From Seonamhaeicola sp. (GTDB lineage: Bacteria; Bacteroidota; Bacteroidia; Flavobacteriales; Flavobacteriaceae): 64,000 nucleotides of DNA. The stretch covers positions 158,288 through 222,287 of the forward strand of contig NZ_JANQJQ010000047.1 in assembly GCF_028281565.1 (NCBI RefSeq), read 5' to 3'. The translations under genes were made by a program, and so were the position numbers. Below, piece after piece: positions 44,166 through 52,746 of the stretch; positions within the stretch are counted from its first letter, which is position 1, and each line of letters begins with the position of its first letter. A model generated the notes under the pieces. The model was not told where the DNA came from. It did not search any database and saw only the letters and a list, made by a program, of their open reading frames with translations.

Positions 44166-45518
44166 ATGAACGTACATTTTATAGCTATTGGCGGTGCCGC
44201 CATGCACAATCTGGCATTGGCATTATATAATAAAGGATATCAGGTTACCGGAAGTGACGATACTATTTTTGAACCTTCAAAATCAAGATTAGAAGCCAAA
44301 GGCCTGTTGCCGGAAACATTTGGCTGGTTTCCGGAAAAGATTACTGAAAACCTTGATGCCATAGTGCTGGGGATGCACGCCAAGGAAGACAATCCGGAGT
44401 TATTAAAAGCACAGGAATTAGGACTTAAAATATATAGTTACCCGGAGTTTTTGTATGAGCAATCCAAACACAAAACCCGTGTTGTTATTGGTGGTAGTCA
44501 TGGAAAAACGACTATTACATCCATGATTTTACACGTTATGCATTATCATGACAGAGAGGTCGATTATATGGTAGGCGCACAACTGGAAGGCTTTGATGTG
44601 ATGGTAAAACTGACTGAAGAAAATGATTTTATAGTGCTTGAAGGCGATGAGTATTTAAGTTCACCCATTGACAGACGTCCAAAATTTCATTTGTACAAAC
44701 CCAATATAGCCTTATTGAGCGGCATTGCCTGGGACCATATTAATGTATTCCCAACCTATGAAAACTATGTGGAGCAGTTCGGCATTTTTGTCGACTCCAT
44801 AGTAAGTGGCGGAAGTATTAATTACAATGAAGAAGACCCGGAAGTAAAACGTGTAGTGGAAGTTTCAGAAAATACTATTAGAAAAATACCATATCAAACC
44901 CCTGAATATACCGTTGAAAACGGGCAAACACTTTTAGAAACATCAGAAGGGCCATTGCCTATCGAAGTGTTTGGAAAACACAACCTCAATAATTTAGCAG
45001 GTGCCAAATGGATCTGCCAGCACATGGGTATTGATGAAGACGATTTTTATGAAGCCATTGCCACCTTTAAAGGGGCCAGTAAACGCCTGGAAAAAATAGC
45101 TGAAAGTACTGATAGTGTAGCTTATAAAGATTTTGCACACTCGCCCAGTAAAGTTGAGGCTACTACAAAGGCCGTTAAAGAGCAATATCAAAACCGGACT
45201 TTGGTTGCCTGTCTGGAATTACACACTTACAGTAGCTTGGATGCACAATTTTTAAAAGAATACAAAGGCGCTTTAGATTCGGCGGATGTTGCTGTTGTTT
45301 TTTATTCCCCACATGCAGTTGAAATTAAAAAACTGGACGCCATAACTCATGAGCAAATAGCCAATGCTTTTCAGCGAGACGATTTAATCATTTACACTAA
45401 TCCAGACGATTTTAAAGATTTTTTATTTTCTCAAAACTTTGAGAATAAAGCTCTGTTATTAATGAGCTCCGGGAACTATGGCGGATTGGATTTTGAAGAA
45501 GTGAAAGCACTTTTTTGA
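44166..45518 (+). CDS. Mur ligase family, Mpl-like UDP-MurNAc peptide ligase
   Basis: A 450-residue ATP-dependent ligase. N-terminal Rossmann-type I-A-I-G-G-A-A-M-H-N-L-A, ATP-binding G-G-S-H-G-K-T-T (109-116), then E-G-D-E-Y and a C-terminal D-x-A-H-S-P-S-K-V-E-A-T motif. This is closer to Mpl, which attaches recycled L-Ala-gamma-D-Glu-mesoDAP to UDP-MurNAc in cell-wall recycling, than to MurC in length and in the A-M-H-N loop, but the distinction is by eye. Cytoplasmic. It follows a TPR gene and converges on the MBL gene with 4 bp between stops. Confidence 0.85.
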   Translation: MNVHFIAIGGAAMHNLALALYNKGYQVTGSDDTIFEPSKSRLEAKGLLPETFGWFPEKITENLDAIVLGMHAKEDNPELLKAQELGLKIYSYPEFLYEQSKHKTRVVIGGSHGKTTITSMILHVMHYHDREVDYMVGAQLEGFDVMVKLTEENDFIVLEGDEYLSSPIDRRPKFHLYKPNIALLSGIAWDHINVFPTYENYVEQFGIFVDSIVSGGSINYNEEDPEVKRVVEVSENTIRKIPYQTPEYTVENGQTLLETSEGPLPIEVFGKHNLNNLAGAKWICQHMGIDEDDFYEAIATFKGASKRLEKIAESTDSVAYKDFAHSPSKVEATTKAVKEQYQNRTLVACLELHTYSSLDAQFLKEYKGALDSADVAVVFYSPHAVEIKKLDAITHEQIANAFQRDDLIIYTNPDDFKDFLFSQNFENKALLLMSSGNYGGLDFEEVKALF

Positions 45519-45522
45519 AAGA

Positions 45523-46341
45523 TTAGCCTAATAAAGATTTTTTCAAAAAGCTAACATTTTCTTCATGACACAGTTTTAAGCCTATTGTATAATTGTAGTT
45601 TTTTAGATATGTATCTATTGGGAACTCTTTATTTTCTTTTACATAGGATTCTAACATGTTTAAATAAATTCTGGAATCATTAATTCTATTTATCATTTCA
45701 GAGGCTTTTGAGGTGAAATCTCCATGTCCTACTACTAATAAATTAACTCGTTTTTTTGCTATAAGGGCTTCTATTTTATTTAGCGTATTTCGGTATGCTT
45801 CCAGGCTGTGATAAATAAATGGAAATTCAATATTGCTTAAATAATCTCCCACTATCAATATACCTTTAGATTCGTTGAATATGATCAAACCATCAGCAGT
45901 ATGCCCTTTCCCCAAGAAGAATTGGTAAGCGTCTTCTCCAATTTTTAAGCTTTCACCATCATTACAAATCGTTGTGCCAATCTTAGGATACGAAATTTTA
46001 TAATCTCTGGTAATATAGTAGGAATCATCAAAGTTTATTATTTCTTTTAGTATTTTCTCTTTTTTGGTGTTTTGTACAAATTCTTCAGAAGCAATGGTGT
46101 CAAAGTGGTTAAATTTTCCATAGCCTATAATGTGATCGAAATCGGAATGCGTGAAAACTAACTTTTTTAATTTTTGTTTTCCTAAATTTTGAATTTTAGA
46201 ATGAATATAATTAATTTCATTAGGCAGCCAATTGGGGTCTACTAGCAATACATAATCTTTTCCTTTTAAAATGGTTGTGGTAGTACGGTATAATTCACTT
46301 TCTAAAATAAGAGTAGTATCGTCTTCGTATTGTTTTTTCAT
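45523..46341 (-). CDS. Metallo-beta-lactamase fold hydrolase
   Basis: A 272-residue cytoplasmic MBL-fold protein. The metal motif is T-H-S-D-F-D-H-I-I-G: the usual H-x-H-x-D-H has Asp instead of the second His, as in some divergent members. Further ligands appear as G-K-G-H-T-A-D-G, I-L-I-V-G-D-Y-L-S and V-V-G-H-G-D. The substitution may alter the metal site. The substrate could be a thioester or a small ester; not known. It shows no signal peptide. A 200-bp gap with no visible features separates it from the upstream dienelactone hydrolase gene. Confidence 0.78.
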   Translation of the reverse strand: MKKQYEDDTTLILESELYRTTTTILKGKDYVLLVDPNWLPNEINYIHSKIQNLGKQKLKKLVFTHSDFDHIIGYGKFNHFDTIASEEFVQNTKKEKILKEIINFDDSYYITRDYKISYPKIGTTICNDGESLKIGEDAYQFFLGKGHTADGLIIFNESKGILIVGDYLSNIEFPFIYHSLEAYRNTLNKIEALIAKKRVNLLVVGHGDFTSKASEMINRINDSRIYLNMLESYVKENKEFPIDTYLKNYNYTIGLKLCHEENVSFLKKSLLG

Positions 46342-46549
46342 TACTGGTCAAAAGGCTTTGTATGAATAAAATTAAAAAAAACCAACATACTACTCCGGTA
46401 TTGAAATATTCATTTCTTTATGTAAAAAAAATTAATAATTCTTTTTTTAAATGTCAACACAGATCGACATAAACAACCCAAAACTAACAGGGGCATATTT
46501 TTAACTTTTGGCTTAGCTTTTAAAGCATATTAATATTGGTTTTAGGAGC

Positions 46550-47437
46550 TTATTTTAAATGCTTCTTGAAAAACTGAATAGTCCGTTCCCAGGCTAAAGT
46601 AGCTGCAGCTTCATCATATCTTGGTGTACTGTTATTATGGAATCCGTGATTAACACCCGGATAAAAATGAGCCTTGTATTCAATATTATTCGCTTTTAAG
46701 GCGTTTTCATAGTCCGGCCAGCCGGCGTTAACTCTCTTATCCAATTCTGCAAATTGTAATAACAAAGGGGCTTTAATTTTTGCAGCATCCTCGGCAGAGG
46801 GTTGTCCGCCATAAAATGGAACGGCAGCCTTTAGAGCAGGTACTTTTACCGCCATCATATTAGATATCCAGCCACCAAAACAGAATCCGACCACGCCAAT
46901 GTTCCCGTTGCAGTTTTTATGGTTTTTTAGGTAGTCATAAGCTGCAATAAAATCTTCTAACATTTTATTCCTGTCTCTTTTACGTTGCATGGCTCTGCCT
47001 TCATCATCATTTCCCGGATAACCGCCAAGCGGCGTTAAAGCATCAGGTGCAAGACTTATAAAACCCTCAACAGCGGTACGTCTTCCAACATCTTCAATAT
47101 AAGGATTTAAACCACGATTTTCATGAACTACAACAACACCAGGCAGTTTTTTAGATGCATTCTTTGGTTTAGATAATAACCCTTTAATGGTGCCACCGCC
47201 TTTAGGAGATTCGTAGGTGATATATTCCGAGTCTATTCGATTATCATCCGGTTGAACCACCAGATTTTCTAAATAGTTAGGCGAAATAAAACTTAATAAT
47301 GACGTTACAGTAATACCACCAACGGCATAAAGTGACAGCTTTTCAATAAACTGGCGTCTGTCTAACTTGTTATGAGCGTAGTCATCATAAAGATCAAATA
47401 CTTCTTGCTTAATATCTTCTTTTTTTAGTGGTTTCAT
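46550..47437 (-). CDS. Dienelactone hydrolase family protein with twin-arginine leader
   Basis: A 295-residue alpha/beta hydrolase with the dienelactone hydrolase triad Cys186 (G-F-C-F-G-G), Asp233 (E-L-D-K-R-V) and His264 (N-H-G-F-H). A hydrophilic start of about 25 residues precedes [16 protein letters not shown], a Tat-type signal (Arg27-Arg28) and membrane segment, so the enzyme is likely exported folded or tethered to the membrane. The natural ester is not known; no aromatic degradation genes are near. Transcribed towards the MBL gene and preceded by the DUF1569 gene on the same strand with 27 bp between, probably an operon. Confidence 0.88.
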   Translation of the reverse strand: MKPLKKEDIKQEVFDLYDDYAHNKLDRRQFIEKLSLYAVGGITVTSLLSFISPNYLENLVVQPDDNRIDSEYITYESPKGGGTIKGLLSKPKNASKKLPGVVVVHENRGLNPYIEDVGRRTAVEGFISLAPDALTPLGGYPGNDDEGRAMQRKRDRNKMLEDFIAAYDYLKNHKNCNGNIGVVGFCFGGWISNMMAVKVPALKAAVPFYGGQPSAEDAAKIKAPLLLQFAELDKRVNAGWPDYENALKANNIEYKAHFYPGVNHGFHNNSTPRYDEAAATLAWERTIQFFKKHLK

Positions 47438-47464
47438 GATATTTGTTTTAAGTTACTTTATTGC

Positions 47465-47917
47465 TTAAACCCCAAATTGTCTAAGGTGATGGTCTAAATG
47501 TTTGTATTGTGCTTTTCCCCATTGTTCCGGCGTGAAGTTTCCAAAAAGCGGATGCTCAGTCCAATCCGTTTTGTTTTTTAAACTGTTGAACTCGTCAATG
47601 ACGGTTTTCAAATTAGTTTTTTCAGTATTAAAATCGTGTTCCGTTCTAACTACATATTCCGGAGCCGTAGGTATTCCGGGTTTATACAGCCTGTCGTTGT
47701 ACAAGCTGGACTTAAAAAGTTTGAAAATCATTTTTTTCATAAAGCCTAAATTGGCATGGAGTTCTTTTTTACCCATTGAAACTTCAAGTGGTCCCTGGCA
47801 ATGTTTTAGCATTTGCCCTACATTCATGATGCCCCATTGTGGTTCTGTTTTGTCTGTCAGGTTGTTTATTCTGTTAAGAATTTCTTGGTGGGCATCAGTT
47901 TCAAACAATGATTTCAT
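47465..47917 (-). CDS. DUF1569 (DinB-superfamily) protein
   Basis: A 150-residue protein with the DUF1569 features: K-S-L-F-E-T-D-A-H-Q-E-I-L-N-R-I at the start, M-N-V-G-Q-M-L-K-H-C-Q-G-P-L-E, and a C-terminal K-H-L-D-H-H-L-R-Q-F-G with three histidines. This is a DinB-type four-helix bundle where the His residues may bind metal; function unknown. The frame is open 32 codons further upstream to 48013, but that part overlaps the divergent radC gene and has no family similarity; the ATG at 47917 is chosen. Confidence 0.82.
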   Translation of the reverse strand: MKSLFETDAHQEILNRINNLTDKTEPQWGIMNVGQMLKHCQGPLEVSMGKKELHANLGFMKKMIFKLFKSSLYNDRLYKPGIPTAPEYVVRTEHDFNTEKTNLKTVIDEFNSLKNKTDWTEHPLFGNFTPEQWGKAQYKHLDHHLRQFGV

Positions 47918-47935
47918 AGTAAAGCTTAATTTAAA

Positions 47936-47966
47936 TTGCACCAGAAATTTACAATATTTATCTTTA
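47936..47966 (+). promoter_or_regulatory. Candidate radC promoter
   Basis: TTG (47936-47938), 20-nt spacer, TATCTTTA (47959-47966), near match to TTG/TAnnTTTG, only four bases before the radC ATG. If used, the message would have almost no leader. Confidence 0.45.
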
Positions 47967-47970
47967 TCAA

Positions 47971-48669
47971 ATGGCAGGAAACAATGCTTCTTTTTCAATA
48001 AAGAATTGGTCACAGGATGATCAACCCAGAGAGAAACTTTTATTTAAAGGAAAAACTACTTTAAGTGATGCAGAATTGGTTGCTATCTTAATTGGTTCGG
48101 GCAACAAAGATGAAAGTGCCGTGGCTTTATGTAAACGAATTTTAGCCAGTGTTGATAATAATTTAAGCGAATTAGGAAAACTTTCCATTGAACAACTTAT
48201 GGCATTTAAGGGGGTTGGCGAAGCTAAAGCCGTTAGCATTGCAGCTGCCCTGGAATTAGGTAGGCGACGACGTGGCGAAGAAGCTTTAGAGAAAAAGAGA
48301 ATAATTTCAAGTCTGTCGGTTTTTGAATTAATGCAACCCATCATTGGCGAGCTGCAGCATGAAGAATTCTGGATCATTTATTTGAACAATTCTAACAAGG
48401 TTATTCAAAAGAACCAGCTTAGTAAAGGGGGGATTACAGGCACTATAGTCGATGTGCGTCTGGTACTCAAAAGTGCTTTGCGGGTAGGAGCTACCGGATT
48501 GATATTAGTTCATAATCATCCTTCAGGAACCTTAAGACCCAGCGAAGCCGATAAACAAATTACTACTAAATTGAAGCATGCCGCTCAAAGTCTGGATATA
48601 AAAGTTTTAGACCACATAATTATAACCGAAATATCATATTTTAGTTTTGCTGATGAAAACCTTTTTTAG
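47971..48669 (+). CDS. radC: RadC family protein (JAMM fold)
   Basis: A 232-residue UPF0758 protein. The N-terminal half has a helix-hairpin-helix (A-F-K-G-V-G-E-A-K-A) and the C-terminal half is a JAMM zinc-peptidase-like domain with Glu131/132, His181 and His183 (H-N-H-P-S-G) and Asp194 (S-E-A-D). Long called a DNA repair protein, its repair role has been withdrawn for E. coli, and the activity is open. Length fits. The gene is divergent from the DUF1569 gene with 53 bp between starts. Confidence 0.93.
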   Translation: MAGNNASFSIKNWSQDDQPREKLLFKGKTTLSDAELVAILIGSGNKDESAVALCKRILASVDNNLSELGKLSIEQLMAFKGVGEAKAVSIAAALELGRRRRGEEALEKKRIISSLSVFELMQPIIGELQHEEFWIIYLNNSNKVIQKNQLSKGGITGTIVDVRLVLKSALRVGATGLILVHNHPSGTLRPSEADKQITTKLKHAAQSLDIKVLDHIIITEISYFSFADENLF

Positions 48670-48683
48670 GTTAGATCATAAAA

Positions 48684-48761
48684 CCCAAATTACAAACTCC
48701 AATACATCTATAAGCGAATTGAATTGTACATTTAGATTTTTAGTTTTGGAATTTACATTTG
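48684..48761. repeat. Imperfect inverted repeat of CCAAAT-TCC type
   Basis: CCAAATTACAAACTCCAA-like sequence at 48684-48702 and TTGGAATTTACATTTG at 48746-48761 are partly complementary and flank the 40-bp centre of the radC to deacetylase gap. Similar units are at 15622 and 29094. Confidence 0.4.
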
Positions 48762-48765
48762 AAAC

Positions 48766-50067
48766 ATGTTATTAGTATATACGCATAATATTTCTCCCAG
48801 AGTTAAGTATGTTTTCAAACATATTTGTACCAGGATTTTGGGTATAGAGGTAGATTTTACTACTAAAATAGAAGCGTTTATTGCTCATGACAGTTTAAAG
48901 ATGTCGTACACCAGGCAACAACTTGGTAACGAGTTTTTTGTAAGAAGTCATGATATTATGTTTCAACAGGGACTATCGGATGTTGAGATTCATGTGCACG
49001 ATTGGGACCATACCAAGTGTTTCTTTTTTATAGGAGAAAAAGGCGTTATTCCGTTCGATATCTTTGCCGCATCTTTTTATTTGCTATCACGTTACGAAGA
49101 ATATTTGCCCCATGTAAAAGATGAGTTTGGGCGTTTTACCGCAACCGAAAGTTTAGCTTATAAGCACGATTTTTTACATCAGCCCGTGGTAGATATTTGG
49201 GCATATAAATTTAAGGAGGCCTTGCAAAACCAATTCCCCGATTTTGAATTTCCGGTTAAAACCTATCGTGTAAAACCTGTTATTGACGTTCCCAGTGCTT
49301 ATAGCTATAAACTTAAAGGCATTATGCGGACCATTGGTGGCACCGTAAAAGATTTGTTCCAATTTAGATTTAGAAGCTTGTACCTTAGATTTGCTGTGCT
49401 TCTTGGATTTAAGCATGATCCGTTTGATACCTTCAAGTATATCATCAACAGGCAAAAATTAAGTAAGGATAAATTCCTGTTTTTCTTTTTAATAGGTGAT
49501 TATTCAACCTTTGATAAAGGTATCAATGCCAATAAAAAAAGTTTTGTGTCCCTTATAAAACATATAGCCGATTATTGTAATGTGGGATTAAAAATGTCGT
49601 TTTTTGCTATTGACGATATTAATATTCTTAAAAAGGAAAAGAATAGGATGGAAGACATCTTAAACAATCCGTTGCAAGCATCCAGGCAGTCATTTTCCAG
49701 GATTAATCTACCGGAATCTTACAGAAACCTGATCGATTTAGAGATCAAAGAAGATTATACCATGGGGTATGTAAACCAAATTGGTTTCAGAGCCGGATCC
49801 TGTACTCCGTTTTTATTCTATGATTTAGATTATGAAGTGCAAACACCTTTAAGAATTTATTCTTATCACTTGATGGATTATGCCTTATTGGAAAACCGAT
49901 CTTTATTAGATAAAAAGAAAGTTTTAAATGAACTTATAAATGAAGTGAAGCAGGTTAATGGTGAGTTTATTCCGGTATTTCATAATTATACGTTTGCAGA
50001 TATGGAGCGCTGGAAAGGCTTTAAAGAATTGTTTAATCTAATTTTAGAATCCGCTAATGAAGACTAA
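48766..50067 (+). CDS. Polysaccharide deacetylase-like protein
   Basis: A 433-residue protein similar in arrangement to flavobacterial polysaccharide deacetylase family members: an N-terminal domain of about 160 residues (I-P-F-D-I-F-A-A-S-F-Y-L-L-S-R-Y-E-E-Y), then the NodB-like part (P-V-I-D-V-P-S-A-Y, later Q-I-G-F-R-A-G-S-C-T-P-F-L-F-Y-D-L-D-Y) and a C-terminal F-H-N-Y-T-F-A. The usual D-D/H-x-x-x-H metal sites are only partly present, so deacetylation is a guess. No signal peptide. The stop overlaps the YjjG start by 11 bp; five genes from here to 53617 are tightly packed. Confidence 0.7.
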   Translation: MLLVYTHNISPRVKYVFKHICTRILGIEVDFTTKIEAFIAHDSLKMSYTRQQLGNEFFVRSHDIMFQQGLSDVEIHVHDWDHTKCFFFIGEKGVIPFDIFAASFYLLSRYEEYLPHVKDEFGRFTATESLAYKHDFLHQPVVDIWAYKFKEALQNQFPDFEFPVKTYRVKPVIDVPSAYSYKLKGIMRTIGGTVKDLFQFRFRSLYLRFAVLLGFKHDPFDTFKYIINRQKLSKDKFLFFFLIGDYSTFDKGINANKKSFVSLIKHIADYCNVGLKMSFFAIDDINILKKEKNRMEDILNNPLQASRQSFSRINLPESYRNLIDLEIKEDYTMGYVNQIGFRAGSCTPFLFYDLDYEVQTPLRIYSYHLMDYALLENRSLLDKKKVLNELINEVKQVNGEFIPVFHNYTFADMERWKGFKELFNLILESANED

Positions 50068-50743
50068 TGGAATAACAGATGTTTTTTTTGATTTAGATCA
50101 TACACTTTGGGATTTTGACAGGAATTCAGCCTTGACATTTGAAAAGATATTTAAGCTTAACCAAATTGATGTTAAAATTGAAGATTTTTTATTTCATTAT
50201 GAACCCATTAATTTAAAGTATTGGAAGCTTTACAGAGAAGAAAAGATCGATAAAAAATCACTGCGTTTTGGTAGGTTAAATGATGCTTTTTTAGCAGTTA
50301 ATAGGCAAGTGAATGAAGATTTGATCTTTAAATTATCAGAAGACTATATAACCTATTTAACAACATTTAATTTTTTGCTTGACAACGCCGTCGAAATATT
50401 GAATTATTTACAGCTTCATTATAGTTTGCATATTATAACTAACGGTTTTGAAGAGGTTCAACATAAAAAATTAACCCAATCTAAAATAAGTGGTTTTTTT
50501 AAAACAGTGACAAATTCTGAAATGGTAGGTGTTAAAAAGCCAAATCCTAAAATCTTTAATTACGCTCTTGAAAAAGCTGAAGCCAAAGTAGAAACCAGTA
50601 TTATGATTGGTGATAGTTATGAAGCTGATATATTGGGAGCTATGAATATTGGTATGGATGTTGTTTTTTTTAATACCAACCATAACAATAAAACCAGTGT
50701 TAAACAAGTTAATAACCTTATAGATTTAAAAAAGATCTTATAA
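50057..50743 (+). CDS. YjjG-type HAD nucleotidase
   Basis: A 228-residue HAD phosphatase. Motif I V-F-F-D-L-D-H-T-L-W-D-F-D holds the nucleophile and general acid, motif II I-I-T-N-G-F, motif III K-K-P-N-P-K-I-F and motif IV M-I-G-D-S-Y-E-A-D. The W-D-F-D continuation after the first motif and the F-E-E-V-Q segment are typical of YjjG-like noncanonical pyrimidine nucleotidases, which clean damaged nucleotides. Cytoplasmic. It begins inside the end of the deacetylase-like gene. Confidence 0.87.
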   Translation: MKTNGITDVFFDLDHTLWDFDRNSALTFEKIFKLNQIDVKIEDFLFHYEPINLKYWKLYREEKIDKKSLRFGRLNDAFLAVNRQVNEDLIFKLSEDYITYLTTFNFLLDNAVEILNYLQLHYSLHIITNGFEEVQHKKLTQSKISGFFKTVTNSEMVGVKKPNPKIFNYALEKAEAKVETSIMIGDSYEADILGAMNIGMDVVFFNTNHNNKTSVKQVNNLIDLKKIL

Positions 50744-50782
50744 AAAAAGTTTGAATACTTTGGTATTTTAACTCGAAAAAAA

Positions 50783-51346
50783 ATGAAAAAGAAAATATTA
50801 AATACCTACCTGATTTTAGGGGTATCGGGTATAGTTTTATTGGCTTGTACTAAAGATGTTGATTTTAATCAGGTTGATGATTTTGAAGTTTCACCTGTAG
50901 TTGAGTCAAGCCTTATCTTTTTAAATGAGCCGGCAAATCAATTCTATGAAAATAATGCCGAAGTAACCACGGTTCAGGATTCGGTATTGATTGATGTCTT
51001 TGAGGATCAATTTGTACAAGACTATTTGGTAAAAGCTGCATTTTTTTTTGAAACTCAGAACTCTATAAACCGTAGTTTTCAATTAAGAGTGGACTTTTTA
51101 GCAGATGCTGATGTTCTTGTACATAGTTTTGACTATACGGTGCCTTCTTCACCCAACAATGCAGTATTAAATTCAAATTATACAGAGGTGTTTGAAGGTG
51201 ATGATCTTGTAAGCCTGAAAGCCACCAGGAAATTAATATTTACACTTAGTTTATTGGATGGTACACCTATAAATGAAAATACGCCAGGGACCATTAACAT
51301 GAAATCAAAAGGGACTTTTTACTTAAACATAGACGACACACTATGA
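50783..51346 (+). CDS. Hypothetical lipoprotein of a three-gene envelope cluster
   Basis: A 187-residue lipoprotein I cannot name. Signal peptide with lipobox L-L-A-C (Cys near residue 22), then an all-beta-looking body with acidic residues, D-V-F-E-D-Q-F-V-Q-D and R-S-F-Q-L-R-V-D-F, no Cys after the lipidated one. It overlaps the next gene by ATGA, and that gene encodes an outer-membrane barrel, so it may be a surface or periplasmic partner of the barrel. This gene has a Bacteroidota-like T-rich region upstream but no convincing promoter. Confidence 0.75.
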   Translation: MKKKILNTYLILGVSGIVLLACTKDVDFNQVDDFEVSPVVESSLIFLNEPANQFYENNAEVTTVQDSVLIDVFEDQFVQDYLVKAAFFFETQNSINRSFQLRVDFLADADVLVHSFDYTVPSSPNNAVLNSNYTEVFEGDDLVSLKATRKLIFTLSLLDGTPINENTPGTINMKSKGTFYLNIDDTL

Positions 51347-52746
51347 TGAGGTATTTTTGGCCGATTTTCTTTTTGACAGGTTTGACCTATACTCAAAATA
51401 AGCAAGTATTATATGGCTTTTCTGAGATACCTCAATCACTTATACAAAACCCCGGAGCTAAGGTAAATAACAATGGTTATTTTGGTATTCCTTTATTGTC
51501 TCATGTTCATGTTAATGCAGGTACTTCGGGTGTATCCGTTTACGATCTGTTTGCCGATGATGGTGTTGATTTTAATTCTAAATTAGAACGTATTGTATAT
51601 GATTTAAGACCTAATGATTTCTTTACTGTTAATCAGCAGCTTGAAATTTTCTCTGGAGGTTTTGCTTATGGACCCAGTTACGATAAAAATGCATATATCA
51701 GCTTTGGGCTTTATCAGGAGTTAGATGCTATCTTGTATTTCCCTAAGGACTACGCTATATTGGTTTACGAGGGTAATCAAAACAATATAAACAGACCTTT
51801 TAGTTTAGATCATTTAAACGGGGCAGCTGAATTAATTTCGGTATTACATGTGGGATATAATAAAAAGGTAAATGAAAAATTTACATTTGGTGTAAGAGGG
51901 AAGATTTATTCCAGTATTATAAATTTGAATTCAACAGATAATAATGGGGTTTTCGTCACTAGAGAAGGTGATAATAATGTTTATGATCATGTTTTTGATA
52001 TAGATATGAGCCTTAAAACTTCAGGATTGGTGAATTTGACTGAAGATTCGGATTTTGAAACAAAGGACCTTATCAGGCAAATACCATTTAGTGGTAATTT
52101 GGGATTGGGGATTGATTTAGGGTTTACATATCAGATAAATAAACAATGGTATTTAGATGGAAGCCTTTTGGACCTCGGGTTTATAAGGCATAGTAAAGAT
52201 GTAGAAAACCATGAGTTAGAAGGGGACTATGTGTTTGAAGGCATAAATCCAATTTTTCCGGAAGTGGGAACCGGTCAAACAGCAGACGAGTATTGGACCG
52301 AGATAGAAGAAGAATTTGTTGATTTGTTCACTCTGGATACTACAACCACCAAGTATACAACCTGGCGTCCGTTAAAGCTAAATGCTTCATTAAACTATAG
52401 TTTTGGTGAAAAAAAAGATGAGGCCTGTGATTGTACGGCTCAAGACCCCGAGTATTTAAACAGAATGGGTTTGCAATTATATGCAATAAAAAGGCCTAAA
52501 CAGCCTCAGGTTGCGCTCTCACTATATTATTACAGAAAGTTATTCAACGCGTTAAGTATTAAAGCTTCTTATACCATAGATTCTTATTCGTTTAGCAATA
52601 TTGGATTAGGTGTTTCAGCCCAATTAGGAGGTGTGAATTTTTATGTAATGGCAGATAATTTTTTAGAATATCAGAATATTTATAATGCACAAAGTGTATC
52701 TTTACAATTCGGGTTTAACTATATATTTAATAAAAATGAAAATTAA
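51343..52746 (+). CDS. DUF5723-type outer-membrane beta-barrel protein
   Basis: A 467-residue outer-membrane protein: signal peptide 1-18 (L-T-G-L-T-Y-T-Q), a D-L-F-A-D-D-G-V-D-F region, then alternating hydrophobic and aromatic strands, with G-N-L-G-L-G-I-D-L-G-F-T-Y-Q in the middle and F-G-F-N-Y-I-F at the C-terminus, the usual ending of barrels. This fits DUF5723 proteins, unknown function. The start ATG overlaps the lipoprotein stop; a second ATG three bases on is possible. An acidic insertion (E-E-E-F-V-D-L-F) and C-D-C near residues 360-365 lie in loops. Confidence 0.8.
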   Translation: MMRYFWPIFFLTGLTYTQNKQVLYGFSEIPQSLIQNPGAKVNNNGYFGIPLLSHVHVNAGTSGVSVYDLFADDGVDFNSKLERIVYDLRPNDFFTVNQQLEIFSGGFAYGPSYDKNAYISFGLYQELDAILYFPKDYAILVYEGNQNNINRPFSLDHLNGAAELISVLHVGYNKKVNEKFTFGVRGKIYSSIINLNSTDNNGVFVTREGDNNVYDHVFDIDMSLKTSGLVNLTEDSDFETKDLIRQIPFSGNLGLGIDLGFTYQINKQWYLDGSLLDLGFIRHSKDVENHELEGDYVFEGINPIFPEVGTGQTADEYWTEIEEEFVDLFTLDTTTTKYTTWRPLKLNASLNYSFGEKKDEACDCTAQDPEYLNRMGLQLYAIKRPKQPQVALSLYYYRKLFNALSIKASYTIDSYSFSNIGLGVSAQLGGVNFYVMADNFLEYQNIYNAQSVSLQFGFNYIFNKNEN

